Shown: piece by piece, positions 6,410 through 14,963 of the stretch
Layout of the letters: every line of letters starts with the position of its first letter
Position numbering within the stretch: the first letter of the stretch is position 1
Assembly (NCBI GenBank): GCA_017651315.1
Contig: JAGCDE010000015.1
Span: 1-64,000, forward strand
Direction: 5' to 3'
DNA length: 64,000 nucleotides
Origin: Bacteroidaceae bacterium
Lineage (GTDB): Bacteria > Bacteroidota > Bacteroidia > Bacteroidales > Bacteroidaceae
Position numbers and translations under genes: made by a program
Notes under the pieces: model-generated
What the model saw: only the letters and a program-made list of their open reading frames with translations
Databases searched by the model: none
What the model was told of the DNA's origin: nothing

Positions 6410-7171
6410 ATGAGTAAGATAAAATGGCACAGAAGCGACAGTATAGGTTCCACCAACACCTGGCTGCGTGAGCTTGACGGGGGAGACCCGGATTATGATT
6501 ATGAGGTGGCGGTGGCCGATTTCCAGACAGCCGGGCGCGGCCAGAAGGGCAACAGCTGGGAGTCAGAACCAGGAAAGAACCTGTTGTTCAGCATACTGGC
6601 CCATCCCCGGAACCTGAAGGTCAGGGAGCAGTTCTATATATCCGAGGCGATAGCGCTTGCCGTTTCGGACAGTGTCATAGCTGCATTGGGGCCGGAGTAT
6701 GCCGACGGAGTGTCGGTCAAATGGTCCAATGATGTCTATTGGAATGACTTCAAGATGGCCGGTATCCTGATTGAGAACACCCTGCTGGGAGAATGCATTC
6801 CGGATACAGTTGCAGGCGTGGGTCTGGACGTGAACCAGGAGCTCTTCCTGAGTGATGCACCCAATCCCGTTTCACTCAGGAACATCGCCGGGCGTGAGTT
6901 TGACCGCGAAGTCCTCCTGAATGATATTGTGGAGCGGTTCATCGGATATATGGAACGTTCGCCGGGAATAGAGAGGGCTGAGGTGGACCGTCTCTACCGT
7001 GCACGTCTTTACCGCCGTGAGGGGTGGCATCCGTTCCGCGATGCCGAAGGAGAGTTCGAGGCTTGCATAGAGGGCATACGTCCGGATGGATGCCTGATGC
7101 TCCTGACCCGCGACGGCGGACATCGGGTCTATGAATTCAAGCAGGTTCAGTTTATCCTGCCGGGAAAATGA
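6410..7171 (+). CDS. birA: Biotin--[acetyl-CoA-carboxylase] ligase
   Basis: A 253-residue monofunctional biotin protein ligase that attaches biotin to biotin-dependent carboxylases through biotinyl-AMP. Visible motifs are SIGSTNTWL at the N-terminus, the biotin/ATP loop AGRGQKGNSWES near residue 43, KWSNDVYW near 105 (KWPND in many homologues), and GVGLDVNQ near 137. No N-terminal HTH precedes the catalytic domain, so it is not a BirA-type repressor. A GTG at 6407 is in frame, but the ATG at 6410 is preferred. Confidence 0.94.
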   Translation: MSKIKWHRSDSIGSTNTWLRELDGGDPDYDYEVAVADFQTAGRGQKGNSWESEPGKNLLFSILAHPRNLKVREQFYISEAIALAVSDSVIAALGPEYADGVSVKWSNDVYWNDFKMAGILIENTLLGECIPDTVAGVGLDVNQELFLSDAPNPVSLRNIAGREFDREVLLNDIVERFIGYMERSPGIERAEVDRLYRARLYRREGWHPFRDAEGEFEACIEGIRPDGCLMLLTRDGGHRVYEFKQVQFILPGK

Positions 7172-7172
7172 T

Positions 7173-7180
7173 TATATTCG
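7173..7180 (+). promoter_or_regulatory. Possible -7 box of pyrH
   Basis: TATATTCG, one change from TAnnTTTG, lies 20 bp before the pyrH ATG and directly after the birA stop. Confidence 0.35.
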
Positions 7181-7200
7181 CACAATAAACCAATAAAGAT

Positions 7201-7911
7201 ATGGCAAGATTCAAAAGGATATTGCTCAAGCTCAGCGGCGAGAGCCTGATGGGTGAGCAGGGTTACGGGATTGACGAGAAGCGTCTGAGTGAGTATGCGC
7301 AGCAGATCAGGGAGATTCACGACTTGGGAGTGGAGATCGGTATCGTTATTGGCGGCGGCAACATATTCCGCGGCCTTAAGGGCGCAGGCAAGGGCTTCGA
7401 TCGTGTCAAGGGTGACCAGATGGGTATGCTGGCCACAGTGATAAACGGCTTAGGCCTGAGCTCCGCACTTACATCGGCCGACTGTCCGAACATCGTCCTG
7501 ACAGCCATACGCATGGAACCCATAGGTGAGCTGTACTCCAAGTGGAAGGCCATAGGAGCAATGAAGGAGGGCAAGGTTGCCATTCTGGTCGGAGGCACCG
7601 GCAACCCCTATTTCACGACCGATACCGGCTCTTCCCTGCGCGGGATAGAGATCGAGGCCGACGTGATGCTCAAGGGAACCCGCGTAGATGGCGTCTATAC
7701 CGCCGATCCCGAGATGGATCCCACTGCCGTCAAGTTCGATGAGATAACCTTCGACGAGATATACAACCGTAACCTCAAGGTGATGGACCTGACCGCCACC
7801 ACAATGTGCAAGGAGAACAATCTGCCCATCTACGTGTTCAACATGGACAAGCCCGGCAATCTGCGCAAGGTCATCGACGGCGACCCCATAGGAACACTGG
7901 TCCACAAATAA
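7201..7911 (+). CDS. pyrH: UMP kinase
   Basis: A 236-residue bacterial UMP kinase of the amino-acid-kinase fold, which converts UMP to UDP in pyrimidine nucleotide synthesis. The opening KRILLKLSGESLMG, IGIVIGGGNIFRG, GDQMGMLATVINGL, GGTGNPYFTTDTG and LKGTRVDGVY are the standard PyrH signatures in the usual order. Length is normal. A possible promoter sits between birA and pyrH. In many bacteria pyrH neighbours frr; here frr is about 3 kb upstream on the same strand. Confidence 0.97.
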   Translation: MARFKRILLKLSGESLMGEQGYGIDEKRLSEYAQQIREIHDLGVEIGIVIGGGNIFRGLKGAGKGFDRVKGDQMGMLATVINGLGLSSALTSADCPNIVLTAIRMEPIGELYSKWKAIGAMKEGKVAILVGGTGNPYFTTDTGSSLRGIEIEADVMLKGTRVDGVYTADPEMDPTAVKFDEITFDEIYNRNLKVMDLTATTMCKENNLPIYVFNMDKPGNLRKVIDGDPIGTLVHK

Positions 7912-7929
7912 TTATCTGATTTTACCGTT

Positions 7930-8118
7930 ATGAAACCTGAAACAAGGAAGAACCTCTACATGATCGGCATCATCATGCTGCTCGTGAGTATAATAATATT
8001 CCTGATCAGCCTTATCTTCCATAAGGCAGGAGTCGTGGCAAAGGATTGTGCTATCATGGCACTTGCAAGCATTCTCTGGATGGTTATCTGCCGTCCGAAA
8101 GACAAGAAAAAGGAGTAG
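7930..8118 (+). CDS. Small membrane protein of unknown function
   Basis: A 62-residue protein with two likely membrane helices (about 10-28, IGIIMLLVSIIIFLISLIF, and 38-52, CAIMALASILWMVIC) and a basic end (RPKDKKKE). It begins 18 bp after the pyrH stop on the same strand, so it is probably cotranscribed. Family and role are not recognised. Coding is supported by clean hydrophobic segments and spacing, but the gene is short. Confidence 0.55.
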   Translation: MKPETRKNLYMIGIIMLLVSIIIFLISLIFHKAGVVAKDCAIMALASILWMVICRPKDKKKE

Positions 8119-8188
8119 CGGACTCCTTGACCCTCCTTCCCTCGTGAGATGTACATTTATCTGCTGTTTCCATTTTGCAGTAGCCGTG

Positions 8189-8367
8189 CCTATGGGTTGG
8201 GGAGCATCATCAGACTGCGTTAAGCGGAAAGCTTTGGAGACACCGTTAGGAACGGCGCGTGTCTGAGGCATGTTAGACACCGCAGGTGGCTAAAAATGCC
8301 GAGTTCGCCGTTCAGGTGTCGGAAAAGCTTGGAGTAGCAGTCTGGTGTTGTCTCCCCAACCCATAGG
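8189..8367. mobile_element. 179-bp imperfect inverted-repeat element (MITE-like)
   Basis: The left end starts CCTATGGGTTGGGGAG and the right end is its exact reverse complement. Similarity continues inward through CAGACTGC and, more weakly, to GAACGGCG, giving arms of about 31 well-matched and 65 loosely matched bp. An inner hairpin GTGTCT...AGACAC lies near the centre. No ORF of note is inside. The layout suggests a non-autonomous mobile element or a large structured RNA/DNA hairpin. Confidence 0.5.
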
Positions 8368-8487
8368 TACGGCGGTGCATAAACCGGTACAGCAGTATAA
8401 ACTCCGGTACAGCAGTATAAACTCCGGTACAGCAGTATAAACTCCGGTACGGCGTTGTATAAACTCCGGTACGGCGTTGTAAACACA
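8364..8487. repeat. Short tandem repeat, 20/22-bp units
   Basis: About six head-to-tail units: one variant (8364-8383), three identical 20-bp units CCGGTACAGCAGTATAAACT (8384-8443), one 22-bp variant with GGCGTTGT (8444-8465) and a degenerate end. The first unit overlaps the right arm of the inverted-repeat element. With no unique spacers between units it is not a CRISPR array. The rest of 8119-8545 holds no gene I can support. Confidence 0.85.
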
Positions 8488-8545
8488 GGAGTAGTAGTAT
8501 AAAAAACAAAACCGAAACGCCAGATAAATATAAAAAGAGAGAGGA

Positions 8546-8791
8546 TTACTTCTTGACCTCCTCGAAATCGACGTATTCGCCGTCAGTATCGGCAAAGACT
8601 TTCTTTTTGGTGCGGGGGCGTTTGCGGATGGTCTGGCGGCCCTCGGTGTCTTTCCTCTTCTTGCGGTCACTCTTGCGGAACAGCCCTACTATGGCATCCA
8701 GAATGGACGCCAGCAGGTCACGTGCGAATGTGAGTACCGCGAGCAGTACGAATCCCAGGATGAACAGTATTATAAGTCCAATCGCTATCAT
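8546..8791 (-). CDS. DUF4834 family small membrane protein
   Basis: An 81-residue protein with one N-terminal membrane helix (about 3-24, IGLIILFILGFVLLAVLTFA). A short amphipathic stretch follows, then a very basic linker (RKSDRKKRKDTEGRQTIRKRPRTKKK) and an acidic tail (DTDGEYVDFEEVKK). This plan matches DUF4834, found in Bacteroidales beside phospholipid genes; the function is unknown. It lies 44 bp after pssA on the same strand and is probably the last gene of the psd-pssA operon. Confidence 0.7.
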   Translation of the reverse strand: MIAIGLIILFILGFVLLAVLTFARDLLASILDAIVGLFRKSDRKKRKDTEGRQTIRKRPRTKKKVFADTDGEYVDFEEVKK

Positions 8792-8835
8792 CGGTTGTCA
8801 TTTATTCAGTTAAGGGCAAATATCATGCCTTGTAC

Positions 8836-9531
8836 TCAGTGCTGACCTTTTGTCAGGATTGAGAGAATGATATACCATCCTATCACAGCCGACAACCCTT
8901 TCTCGCGGAGCAGGGCAAGGATCACGACTGAAACTATGAGGAAGATGAAGCGGACTTTGTTGTCTGCCCATCTCAGACTCTTGAACTTGAGCGAGAACAT
9001 GGGAATCCGGCTTACCATGAGTCCTGCGAACAGCAGAACCAGAACTCCGATAATCCAGGGTGCGGCAGGAAGTGAATTCAAGTCTGTCTGGAAGAGACCG
9101 CACCAGAATAGGGCGTTGGCGGGAACCGCCAGGCCGAGAAAAGAGGTGGTCTGCCGCTCATCGGTATTGAACTTGGCAAGACGCAGGGCTGCGGACACCA
9201 CCAGAATCAGTGCGATGAAGGGGTAAAGAGTCCTGAGCGTCGTGTCATCAGGGACGCAGAGCTCCCGGAGAGTCATAAGGCATAGTGTGGTAGGCGCCAG
9301 GCCGAAAGTGACAAGGTCGGCCAGTGAGTCAAGTTCCTTGCCTATGAGTGAATATGCCTTGAGCAGACGCGATGCCATACCGTCGCAGAAATCAAAGAGG
9401 GAACCTGCGACAACCCACAGGAGAGTATGCCACGCATCGGAATTGAATGCAGCCATCACTGCCATGCAGCCGCAGAGCAGGTTGCAGCATGTGATAGCGT
9501 TAGGGATATGTCTCGTTATGCGGTTTGCCAT
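8836..9531 (-). CDS. pssA: CDP-diacylglycerol--serine O-phosphatidyltransferase
   Basis: A 231-residue integral membrane enzyme that makes phosphatidylserine from CDP-diacylglycerol and serine, the first step to phosphatidylethanolamine. The CDP-alcohol phosphotransferase motif is complete apart from a Ser in place of the usual Ala before Arg: D47-x2-D50-G51...R55, G64, D68 and D72. Several hydrophobic helices follow. The start MANRITRHIPNAIT at 9531 is preferred to an upstream ATG at 9573, which would overlap psd by 32 bp. With 9531 the gap to psd is 10 bp. psd, the next enzyme in the pathway, is immediately upstream. Confidence 0.92.
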   Translation of the reverse strand: MANRITRHIPNAITCCNLLCGCMAVMAAFNSDAWHTLLWVVAGSLFDFCDGMASRLLKAYSLIGKELDSLADLVTFGLAPTTLCLMTLRELCVPDDTTLRTLYPFIALILVVSAALRLAKFNTDERQTTSFLGLAVPANALFWCGLFQTDLNSLPAAPWIIGVLVLLFAGLMVSRIPMFSLKFKSLRWADNKVRFIFLIVSVVILALLREKGLSAVIGWYIILSILTKGQH

Positions 9532-9541
9532 GTGTGGAATG

Positions 9542-10225
9542 TCATGAAAGTTTTGCCAGAATAGTCTGGTCACCGGTTACTTTCTGGTTCAGCTTGATGC
9601 AGACCAGGGAATCGACGGGCAGATAGACGTCAACGCGAGAACCGAATTTGATGAAACCCAGATGGCTGTCTATGCGGCTCTCGTCACCGGGCTTGCAGTA
9701 TGTGACCACCCTGCGGGCCACCGCGCCTGCAATCTGCCGGAGCATGACTTCATGTCCGTCGGCGGTCTCTATGACCACAAGGGAACGCTCGTTCTCCGTG
9801 CTTGCCTTGGGTTTGAAGGCTGCATGGAAATTGCCGGACTGATGCGTGGACATCTTCACTGTCCCGTTGACAGGGAACCAGTTGGCGTGCACGCTATAAA
9901 CGCTCATGAATATTGAAATCACTATCCTGCGGTCCCTGAAATAGTCCGGTTCATCCACCTCTTCAATGGCAACTATCGTCCCGTCGGCAGGCGATACCAC
10001 GACTTTCTCCGTATCATCGGAAGGGAAATGGCGTTCCGGGTTGCGGAAAAAGTAAAGCAGGAACAGGATTATGAAAAGCGAGGCTGCCAGCACGATGAAC
10101 GACCACCATCCGTATGCCGGTGTCACGAACAGGATCACGTTGACGGCAAGAAGTATGGAGGATACCAGCAGAAGAGTGCCCCTGCCTTCGGAATTGACAA
10201 TAGATTTCTTTACGGTTCCTTCCAT
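9542..10225 (-). CDS. psd: Phosphatidylserine decarboxylase
   Basis: A 227-residue proenzyme that decarboxylates phosphatidylserine to phosphatidylethanolamine. Two hydrophobic helices (about 15-55) are followed by the catalytic domain with [23 protein letters not shown] and, near the C-terminus, [15 protein letters not shown]. The FGS serine there is the expected self-cleavage and pyruvoyl site. The length fits the short type of Psd. The start at 10225 (MEGTVKKS) is used because the promoter -7 box at 10245-10252 lies inside the longer open frame. It forms an operon with pssA and the DUF4834 gene. Confidence 0.94.
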   Translation of the reverse strand: MEGTVKKSIVNSEGRGTLLLVSSILLAVNVILFVTPAYGWWSFIVLAASLFIILFLLYFFRNPERHFPSDDTEKVVVSPADGTIVAIEEVDEPDYFRDRRIVISIFMSVYSVHANWFPVNGTVKMSTHQSGNFHAAFKPKASTENERSLVVIETADGHEVMLRQIAGAVARRVVTYCKPGDESRIDSHLGFIKFGSRVDVYLPVDSLVCIKLNQKVTGDQTILAKLS

Positions 10226-10244
10226 AAGGTTTGTTATAGTTTTG

Positions 10245-10252
10245 CAAAGATA
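10245..10252 (-). promoter_or_regulatory. -7 box of the psd-pssA operon
   Basis: The minus-strand box TATCTTTG, a perfect TAnnTTTG match, lies 19 bp before the psd start and fixes that start. Confidence 0.65.
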
Positions 10253-10266
10253 CTCTTTTTTTGTAA

Positions 10267-10390
10267 GAATCCGCTTTGATTTGTTTGCATGAATTTCCTG
10301 GAATCTGTTTTGATTTGTTTCCGTGATTTTCTTACAGCCTCTTTTTCCATCTGTTTCCATCGTCCCCCGGTCATAATGTATCTCCGTTCA
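10267..10390 (+). repeat. Partial copy of the dispersed 22-bp-arm element, with duplicated arm
   Basis: GAATCTGTTTTGATTTGTTTCC at 10301-10322 and the following bases through CGGTCATAATG match the left half of the element at 35538-35700. A degenerate second arm, GAATCCGCTTTGATTTGTTTGC, lies exactly 34 bp before it (10267-10288), so the first 34 bp are duplicated in tandem. No right arm is seen. The remainder of the gap to dnaE holds only the dnaE promoter. Confidence 0.6.
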
Positions 10391-10457
10391 GGATTGGCAT
10401 GATTCTTGTTGAAAACTTTTTGGGTTGCTTCCTATTGCGGGAGCGGACAATCGGAAG

Positions 10458-10465
10458 TACCTTTG
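10458..10465 (+). promoter_or_regulatory. -7 box of dnaE
   Basis: TACCTTTG is a perfect TAnnTTTG match with a TTG about 21 bp upstream. It implies a leader of roughly 90 nt before the dnaE ATG at 10561. Confidence 0.45.
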
Positions 10466-10560
10466 AACAGATGAAGGATGCCCGTTTTGACTGAGGAACA
10501 ATGAGGACAGAGGAAAGAGACTATATCTATTTTGTTGTTGTTTAACAGCTTCTTAAACCC

Positions 10561-13500
10561 ATGCAGGAATTTGTCCATTTACATGTGCATACACAGTACT
10601 CGCTGCTTGACGGCCAGACCAATGTGAAGAAACTGGTTGACAAGGCGGTGGCCGACGGTATGCGCGGCGTGGCCGTGACGGATCATGGTAACATGATGGG
10701 CATTAAGGAGTTCAAGAACTACTGTGACAAGGTAAATGGCAAGCTGGGGGAAACCGGCAGGCATTTCAAGCCTATAATAGGCTGTGAGGTCTATGTGGCG
10801 CCCCGACATAAGGAACAGCGCGAGAGCAAGGAGCTGGACGGAGCCAATTACCACCTTATATTATTGGCCAAAAACGAAACAGGCTACCATAACCTCATCA
10901 AGATAGTGTCGAGGGCGTGGACCGACGGCTTCTATTCCCATCCGCGTACCGACAAGTATGACCTGGAGAAATATCATGAGGGTATCATCTGCTGCTCGGC
11001 ATGTCTCGGCGGCGAGATTCCCAGACTGATAACGTCAGACCGTATGGAGGAGGCGGAGCAGGTCGTCCGGTGGTACCATAACCTGTTCGGCGATGACTTC
11101 TATCTGGAGCTTCAGCGTCACAAGGCCACCGTCCCCAATGCCAACCATGAGACCTATCCCCTTCAGGTCAAGGTGAATGCCTGTCTCAAGGAGATGTCGC
11201 GGAAGTTCGGGATAAAGACCGTATGCTCTAACGACGTACACTTCCTCGACGAGGAGAACGCCGATGCGCACGAGCTGCTGATATGTCTCTCCACAGGCCG
11301 AACCCCCGACGACCCCAGTCTGATGCGTTATTCCAAGCAGGAGTGGTTCAAGACGACCGAGGAGATGAACCTCGTGTTCGGGGATGACCCGGAGTCTCTT
11401 GCCAACACCGTGGAGATATTAGACAAGGTGGAGGACTATTCCATAGACCATGCCCCCATCATGCCGAACTTTGCCATACCGGAGGAGTTCGGAACGGAGG
11501 AGGAGTACCGCAGTCGTCTCACGGACGAGGACCTGTTCAGGGAATTCACCTGCAATGAGCACGGCGAGACAGTGATGCCGCGTGAGGAGGCCGAAAAGAA
11601 GATAAAGAAGTTAGGCGGCTATGACAAGCTGTACCGTATAAAACTGGAGGCTGATTATCTGGCAGAGCTCACATTCCGGGGCGCAAAAGTCCGTTATGGC
11701 GATCCTATTCCCGAAAACGTGATGGAGCAGCTTAAGTTTGAACTGCACATAATGAAAACCATGGGTTTCCCGGGATACTTCCTCATCGTGCAGGATTTCA
11801 TCAACGCAGCCCGCAACGAGCTGGGTGTGTCTGTAGGTCCGGGCCGCGGTTCGGCCGCCGGCTCGGCTGTGGCTTACTGCCTGGGCATCACTCAGATTGA
11901 CCCCATCAAGTATGACCTGCTGTTTGAAAGGTTCCTCAATCCGGACCGTATCTCATTGCCCGATATCGACGTGGATTTTGACGATGACGGCCGCGGCCGC
12001 GTGCTCCAGTGGGTGACTGACAAGTACGGGAAGGAGAAGGTGGCGCATATCATCACGTATGGCTCCATGCAGACCAAAATGGCCATAAAGGATGTGGCCC
12101 GGGTGCTGGAGGTGCCGCTCGATGTGTCGAACAGCCTGTGCAAGGCCATACCGGACCGCCTTCCCGACAATCCTGACGGCAGTTCCCGTAAGATTAATTT
12201 CAAGAATGTGCTCGAGTGTGTGCCGGAGATACAGCATGCCGCGACATCGGAGAACGAGAAGCTGCGCAAGACCATACAGTTTGCCCAGATGCTTGAAGGT
12301 AATGTTCGCGGCACCGGTGTCCACGCTTGCGGTACCATAATATGCCGGGATGACATAACTGATTGGGTTCCTGTCTCTTGGGCAACTGACAAGGAGACAG
12401 GTGAGCGTCTGCTCGTTACACAGTATGAAGGGAGCGTGATTGAGGACACCGGCCTCATCAAGATGGATTTCCTGGGACTCAAGACCCTCTCCATCATCAA
12501 GGAGGCGGTGGAGAACATTAAGAACAGTCTTGGTGTCGATGTGGATATCGACTCGATTCCCATTGATGACAGGAAGACTTTCCAGCTCTATTGTGAAGGC
12601 CGCACCATCGGTACCTTCCAGTTTGAGTCTCCGGGTATGCAGAAATACTTGCGCGAGCTCCAGCCTGGAGTGTTCGAGGACCTGATAGCAATGAACGCGC
12701 TTTACCGGCCCGGTCCCATGGAGTATATCCCTGATTTCATTGACCGTAAGCTGGGCCGCAAACCCATTGAGTACGATATCCCGGTCATGGAGAAGTACTT
12801 GAAGGACACTTACGGCATCACTGTATATCAGGAACAGGTCATGCTTCTGTCACGCCTGCTGGCCAATTTCACCCGAGGCGAGAGCGATACCCTGCGTAAG
12901 GCTATGGGCAAAAAGCTCAGGGACAAGCTGGACCACCTCAAGCCCAAGTTCATCGAGGGCGGGACGGCCAACGGCTATGACCCCAAGGTGCTTGAAAAAA
13001 TCTGGTCCGACTGGGAGAAGTTCGCTTCCTACGCGTTCAACAAGTCACATGCCACCTGCTATTCATGGGTGGCGTACCAGACCGCATGGCTCAAGGCCAA
13101 CTATCCCTCGCAGTATATGGCGGCGGTACTGAGCCGCAGCGGCGACATAACCGATGTCACCAAGTTCATGGACGAGTGCCGTGCCATGGGTATCAACGTG
13201 CTTGGCCCCGACGTAAACGAGAGCGTGGCACGGTTCGGCGTGAATTCGAGGGGCGACATACGTTTCGGTATGGCGTCGATAAAGGGCGTTGGCGAGAAAG
13301 CCGTGGATGCCATAGTGAGCGAACGCAAGGCGGGAGGACCGTTCAGGAACATATTCGACTTTGTGGAAAGGGTCAACCTTAGTTCATGTAACCGCAAGAA
13401 TATAGAATGTCTTGCCCTGGCCGGTGCCTTCGACTGCTTCAGGGATATCAGGCGCGAACAGTTCCTGCAGCCCTGCGGCAGGAACGAGACCTTTGCCGAC

Positions 13501-14271
13501 GTGCTCGTGCGTTACGGGACGAAATATCAGGCTGACCGTATGGAGTCCCGCTTCTCGCTCTTCGGCGATATGGGTGAGGCGATACAGATTGCCACCCCAT
13601 CTCTGCCCGAAGCGCCGGAATGGTCGGTGCTGGAGAGACTTAACCGGGAAAAGGAGCTGGTGGGGATATACATTTCAGCCCATCCGCTTGACGAGTACAG
13701 GGTCATACTTGAACATGTGTGTAATGTGAGGATGTCCCAGCTCGAGAACCGTCCGGCCCTGCTCAACAGGGAGCTGGTCCTCGGCGGAGTGGTGACCGAA
13801 GTGCGTGAGTCACGGACGAAGAACGACAAGCCATGCGGATTCACGCGCATCGAGGATTTCTCGGGTTCGGCCCAGATTGCGCTTTTCGGAGAGCCCTGGC
13901 TTAAATGGAGCAACATGATGAAGGTTGACAACTATCTCTTCATCAGGGCCCGGTATGTTCAGAACAAGTATATTCCGGAAAGGATAGATATCGTGCTGAA
14001 TTCGGTGGAGCTGCTTCAGGATGTCAAGGACAATGTCATACAGAGTCTTGTAATAGAGGCTCCTGTGACATCGGTGGACAAGGAGCTCATAAGTGACCTG
14101 GACACCTTGACATCCAAGCCCGGAAACACCACCCTGAAGTTCCTGATTTCCGATATGGCGTCCGGGGACAAGGCCAGCCTTGTGTCGGGCGGCAGGAAGA
14201 TATCAGTGACAGGTGACCTTATGAACTATATTGACAGGAGGGAAGACATATCTTATGCATTTAACCAATAA
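10561..14271 (+). CDS. dnaE: DNA polymerase III alpha subunit
   Basis: A 1236-residue replicative polymerase of the DnaE type. The N-terminal PHP domain starts FVHLHVHTQYSLLDG with VTDHGNM near residue 40. The palm carries the catalytic aspartates in PDIDVDFDDDGR at about 467-471, preceded by VGPGRGSAAGSAVAYCLG. The fingers region contains RKAMGKK and FNKSHATCYSWVAYQTAWLK. A helix-hairpin-helix tract (IKGVGEKAVDAIV) and a C-terminal OB domain (LGGVVTEVRE...) follow. No 3'-5' exonuclease domain is inserted, so it is DnaE, not PolC. trxA follows after 12 bp. Confidence 0.97.
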   Translation: MQEFVHLHVHTQYSLLDGQTNVKKLVDKAVADGMRGVAVTDHGNMMGIKEFKNYCDKVNGKLGETGRHFKPIIGCEVYVAPRHKEQRESKELDGANYHLILLAKNETGYHNLIKIVSRAWTDGFYSHPRTDKYDLEKYHEGIICCSACLGGEIPRLITSDRMEEAEQVVRWYHNLFGDDFYLELQRHKATVPNANHETYPLQVKVNACLKEMSRKFGIKTVCSNDVHFLDEENADAHELLICLSTGRTPDDPSLMRYSKQEWFKTTEEMNLVFGDDPESLANTVEILDKVEDYSIDHAPIMPNFAIPEEFGTEEEYRSRLTDEDLFREFTCNEHGETVMPREEAEKKIKKLGGYDKLYRIKLEADYLAELTFRGAKVRYGDPIPENVMEQLKFELHIMKTMGFPGYFLIVQDFINAARNELGVSVGPGRGSAAGSAVAYCLGITQIDPIKYDLLFERFLNPDRISLPDIDVDFDDDGRGRVLQWVTDKYGKEKVAHIITYGSMQTKMAIKDVARVLEVPLDVSNSLCKAIPDRLPDNPDGSSRKINFKNVLECVPEIQHAATSENEKLRKTIQFAQMLEGNVRGTGVHACGTIICRDDITDWVPVSWATDKETGERLLVTQYEGSVIEDTGLIKMDFLGLKTLSIIKEAVENIKNSLGVDVDIDSIPIDDRKTFQLYCEGRTIGTFQFESPGMQKYLRELQPGVFEDLIAMNALYRPGPMEYIPDFIDRKLGRKPIEYDIPVMEKYLKDTYGITVYQEQVMLLSRLLANFTRGESDTLRKAMGKKLRDKLDHLKPKFIEGGTANGYDPKVLEKIWSDWEKFASYAFNKSHATCYSWVAYQTAWLKANYPSQYMAAVLSRSGDITDVTKFMDECRAMGINVLGPDVNESVARFGVNSRGDIRFGMASIKGVGEKAVDAIVSERKAGGPFRNIFDFVERVNLSSCNRKNIECLALAGAFDCFRDIRREQFLQPCGRNETFADVLVRYGTKYQADRMESRFSLFGDMGEAIQIATPSLPEAPEWSVLERLNREKELVGIYISAHPLDEYRVILEHVCNVRMSQLENRPALLNRELVLGGVVTEVRESRTKNDKPCGFTRIEDFSGSAQIALFGEPWLKWSNMMKVDNYLFIRARYVQNKYIPERIDIVLNSVELLQDVKDNVIQSLVIEAPVTSVDKELISDLDTLTSKPGNTTLKFLISDMASGDKASLVSGGRKISVTGDLMNYIDRREDISYAFNQ

Positions 14272-14283
14272 AAACAGATAATT

Positions 14284-14598
14284 ATGGAACAAGAGATTAC
14301 AGAGAAGAATTTTGATGCAGTGACAGGACAGGGAAAGCCGGTCATGATTGATTTCTGGGCAACATGGTGCGGTCCGTGCAGACGTCTGGCACCGGTTGTT
14401 GAGGAACTTGCAGCCGAGTATGACGGTAAGGTGATAGTAGGCAAGTGTGACATTGAGGAGAACACTGACCTGACGGACAGGTTCGGAATCATGAATGTCC
14501 CCACGATTGTTTTCATCAAGGACGGCAAGGAGGTGGACCGTGTAGTTGGCGCCGCCGCCAAGAGTGTCTTCCAGGAGAAACTGAACGCGCTGATCTGA
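14284..14598 (+). CDS. trxA: Thioredoxin
   Basis: A 104-residue cytoplasmic thioredoxin with no signal peptide. It reduces protein disulfides, for example in ribonucleotide reductase. The redox site WCGPC is at residues 28-32, preceded by VMIDFWATWCGPC, and the cis-proline loop NVPTIVFIKDGK is near 76-87. It lies 12 bp after dnaE and 2 bp before an unknown acidic protein, so the three genes are likely cotranscribed. Confidence 0.96.
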   Translation: MEQEITEKNFDAVTGQGKPVMIDFWATWCGPCRRLAPVVEELAAEYDGKVIVGKCDIEENTDLTDRFGIMNVPTIVFIKDGKEVDRVVGAAAKSVFQEKLNALI

Positions 14599-14600
14599 AT

Positions 14601-14936
14601 ATGGCCGGAAATGATGAATTCATGGAGGAGGATCTGGACGATTCCAAGACCGTAGCATACATAAGGAACTCCCTGCCTCAGGAACTCAAGGAGAAGTATC
14701 CGGATGACATCCTGTATTATATACTCGATGTTATCAACGACTGGTTTGCCACGAGCGGTGTCCTGGACCAGGAGCCTGACAAGGACGGCTTCATCGATAT
14801 TGACAATGACGCTCTGGTGGAGTATATCATCAGGGAGGCCCGCCATGACAAGATGGGCAGTTTCCCGGCCGACGAGATTATCCTCATCGTGGAGGCCGAG
14901 GCCGAATACGTCGATTCCTTAGATGATAAAGAGTGA
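14601..14936 (+). CDS. Conserved acidic protein of unknown function
   Basis: A 111-residue, strongly acidic, soluble protein with no signal peptide or membrane helix. Visible segments are an acidic start (GNDEFMEEDLDDS), a helix pattern SLPQELKEKYPDDILYYILDVINDWF, an acidic repeat-like tract DKDGFIDIDND with spacing reminiscent of a calcium-binding loop, and an acidic end. It begins 2 bp after the trxA stop, so coupling with trxA is likely. I do not recognise the family and assign no function. Confidence 0.75.
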   Translation: MAGNDEFMEEDLDDSKTVAYIRNSLPQELKEKYPDDILYYILDVINDWFATSGVLDQEPDKDGFIDIDNDALVEYIIREARHDKMGSFPADEIILIVEAEAEYVDSLDDKE

Positions 14937-14963
14937 AGGCAGGTATATACCTCTCCTTCACCT

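Noticed and set aside
8364-8487. Possible CRISPR array
   Set aside because: Units are head-to-tail without unique spacers and no cas gene is near.
8290-8670. Minus-strand open frames with repeated YRSLYCCTG-like residues
   Set aside because: The residue repeats only reflect the 20/22-bp DNA tandem repeat; no start or coding pattern supports a gene.
10226-10360. N-terminal extension of psd
   Set aside because: It lies upstream of a perfect -7 box and runs into the dispersed repeat; the added residues do not fit the family.
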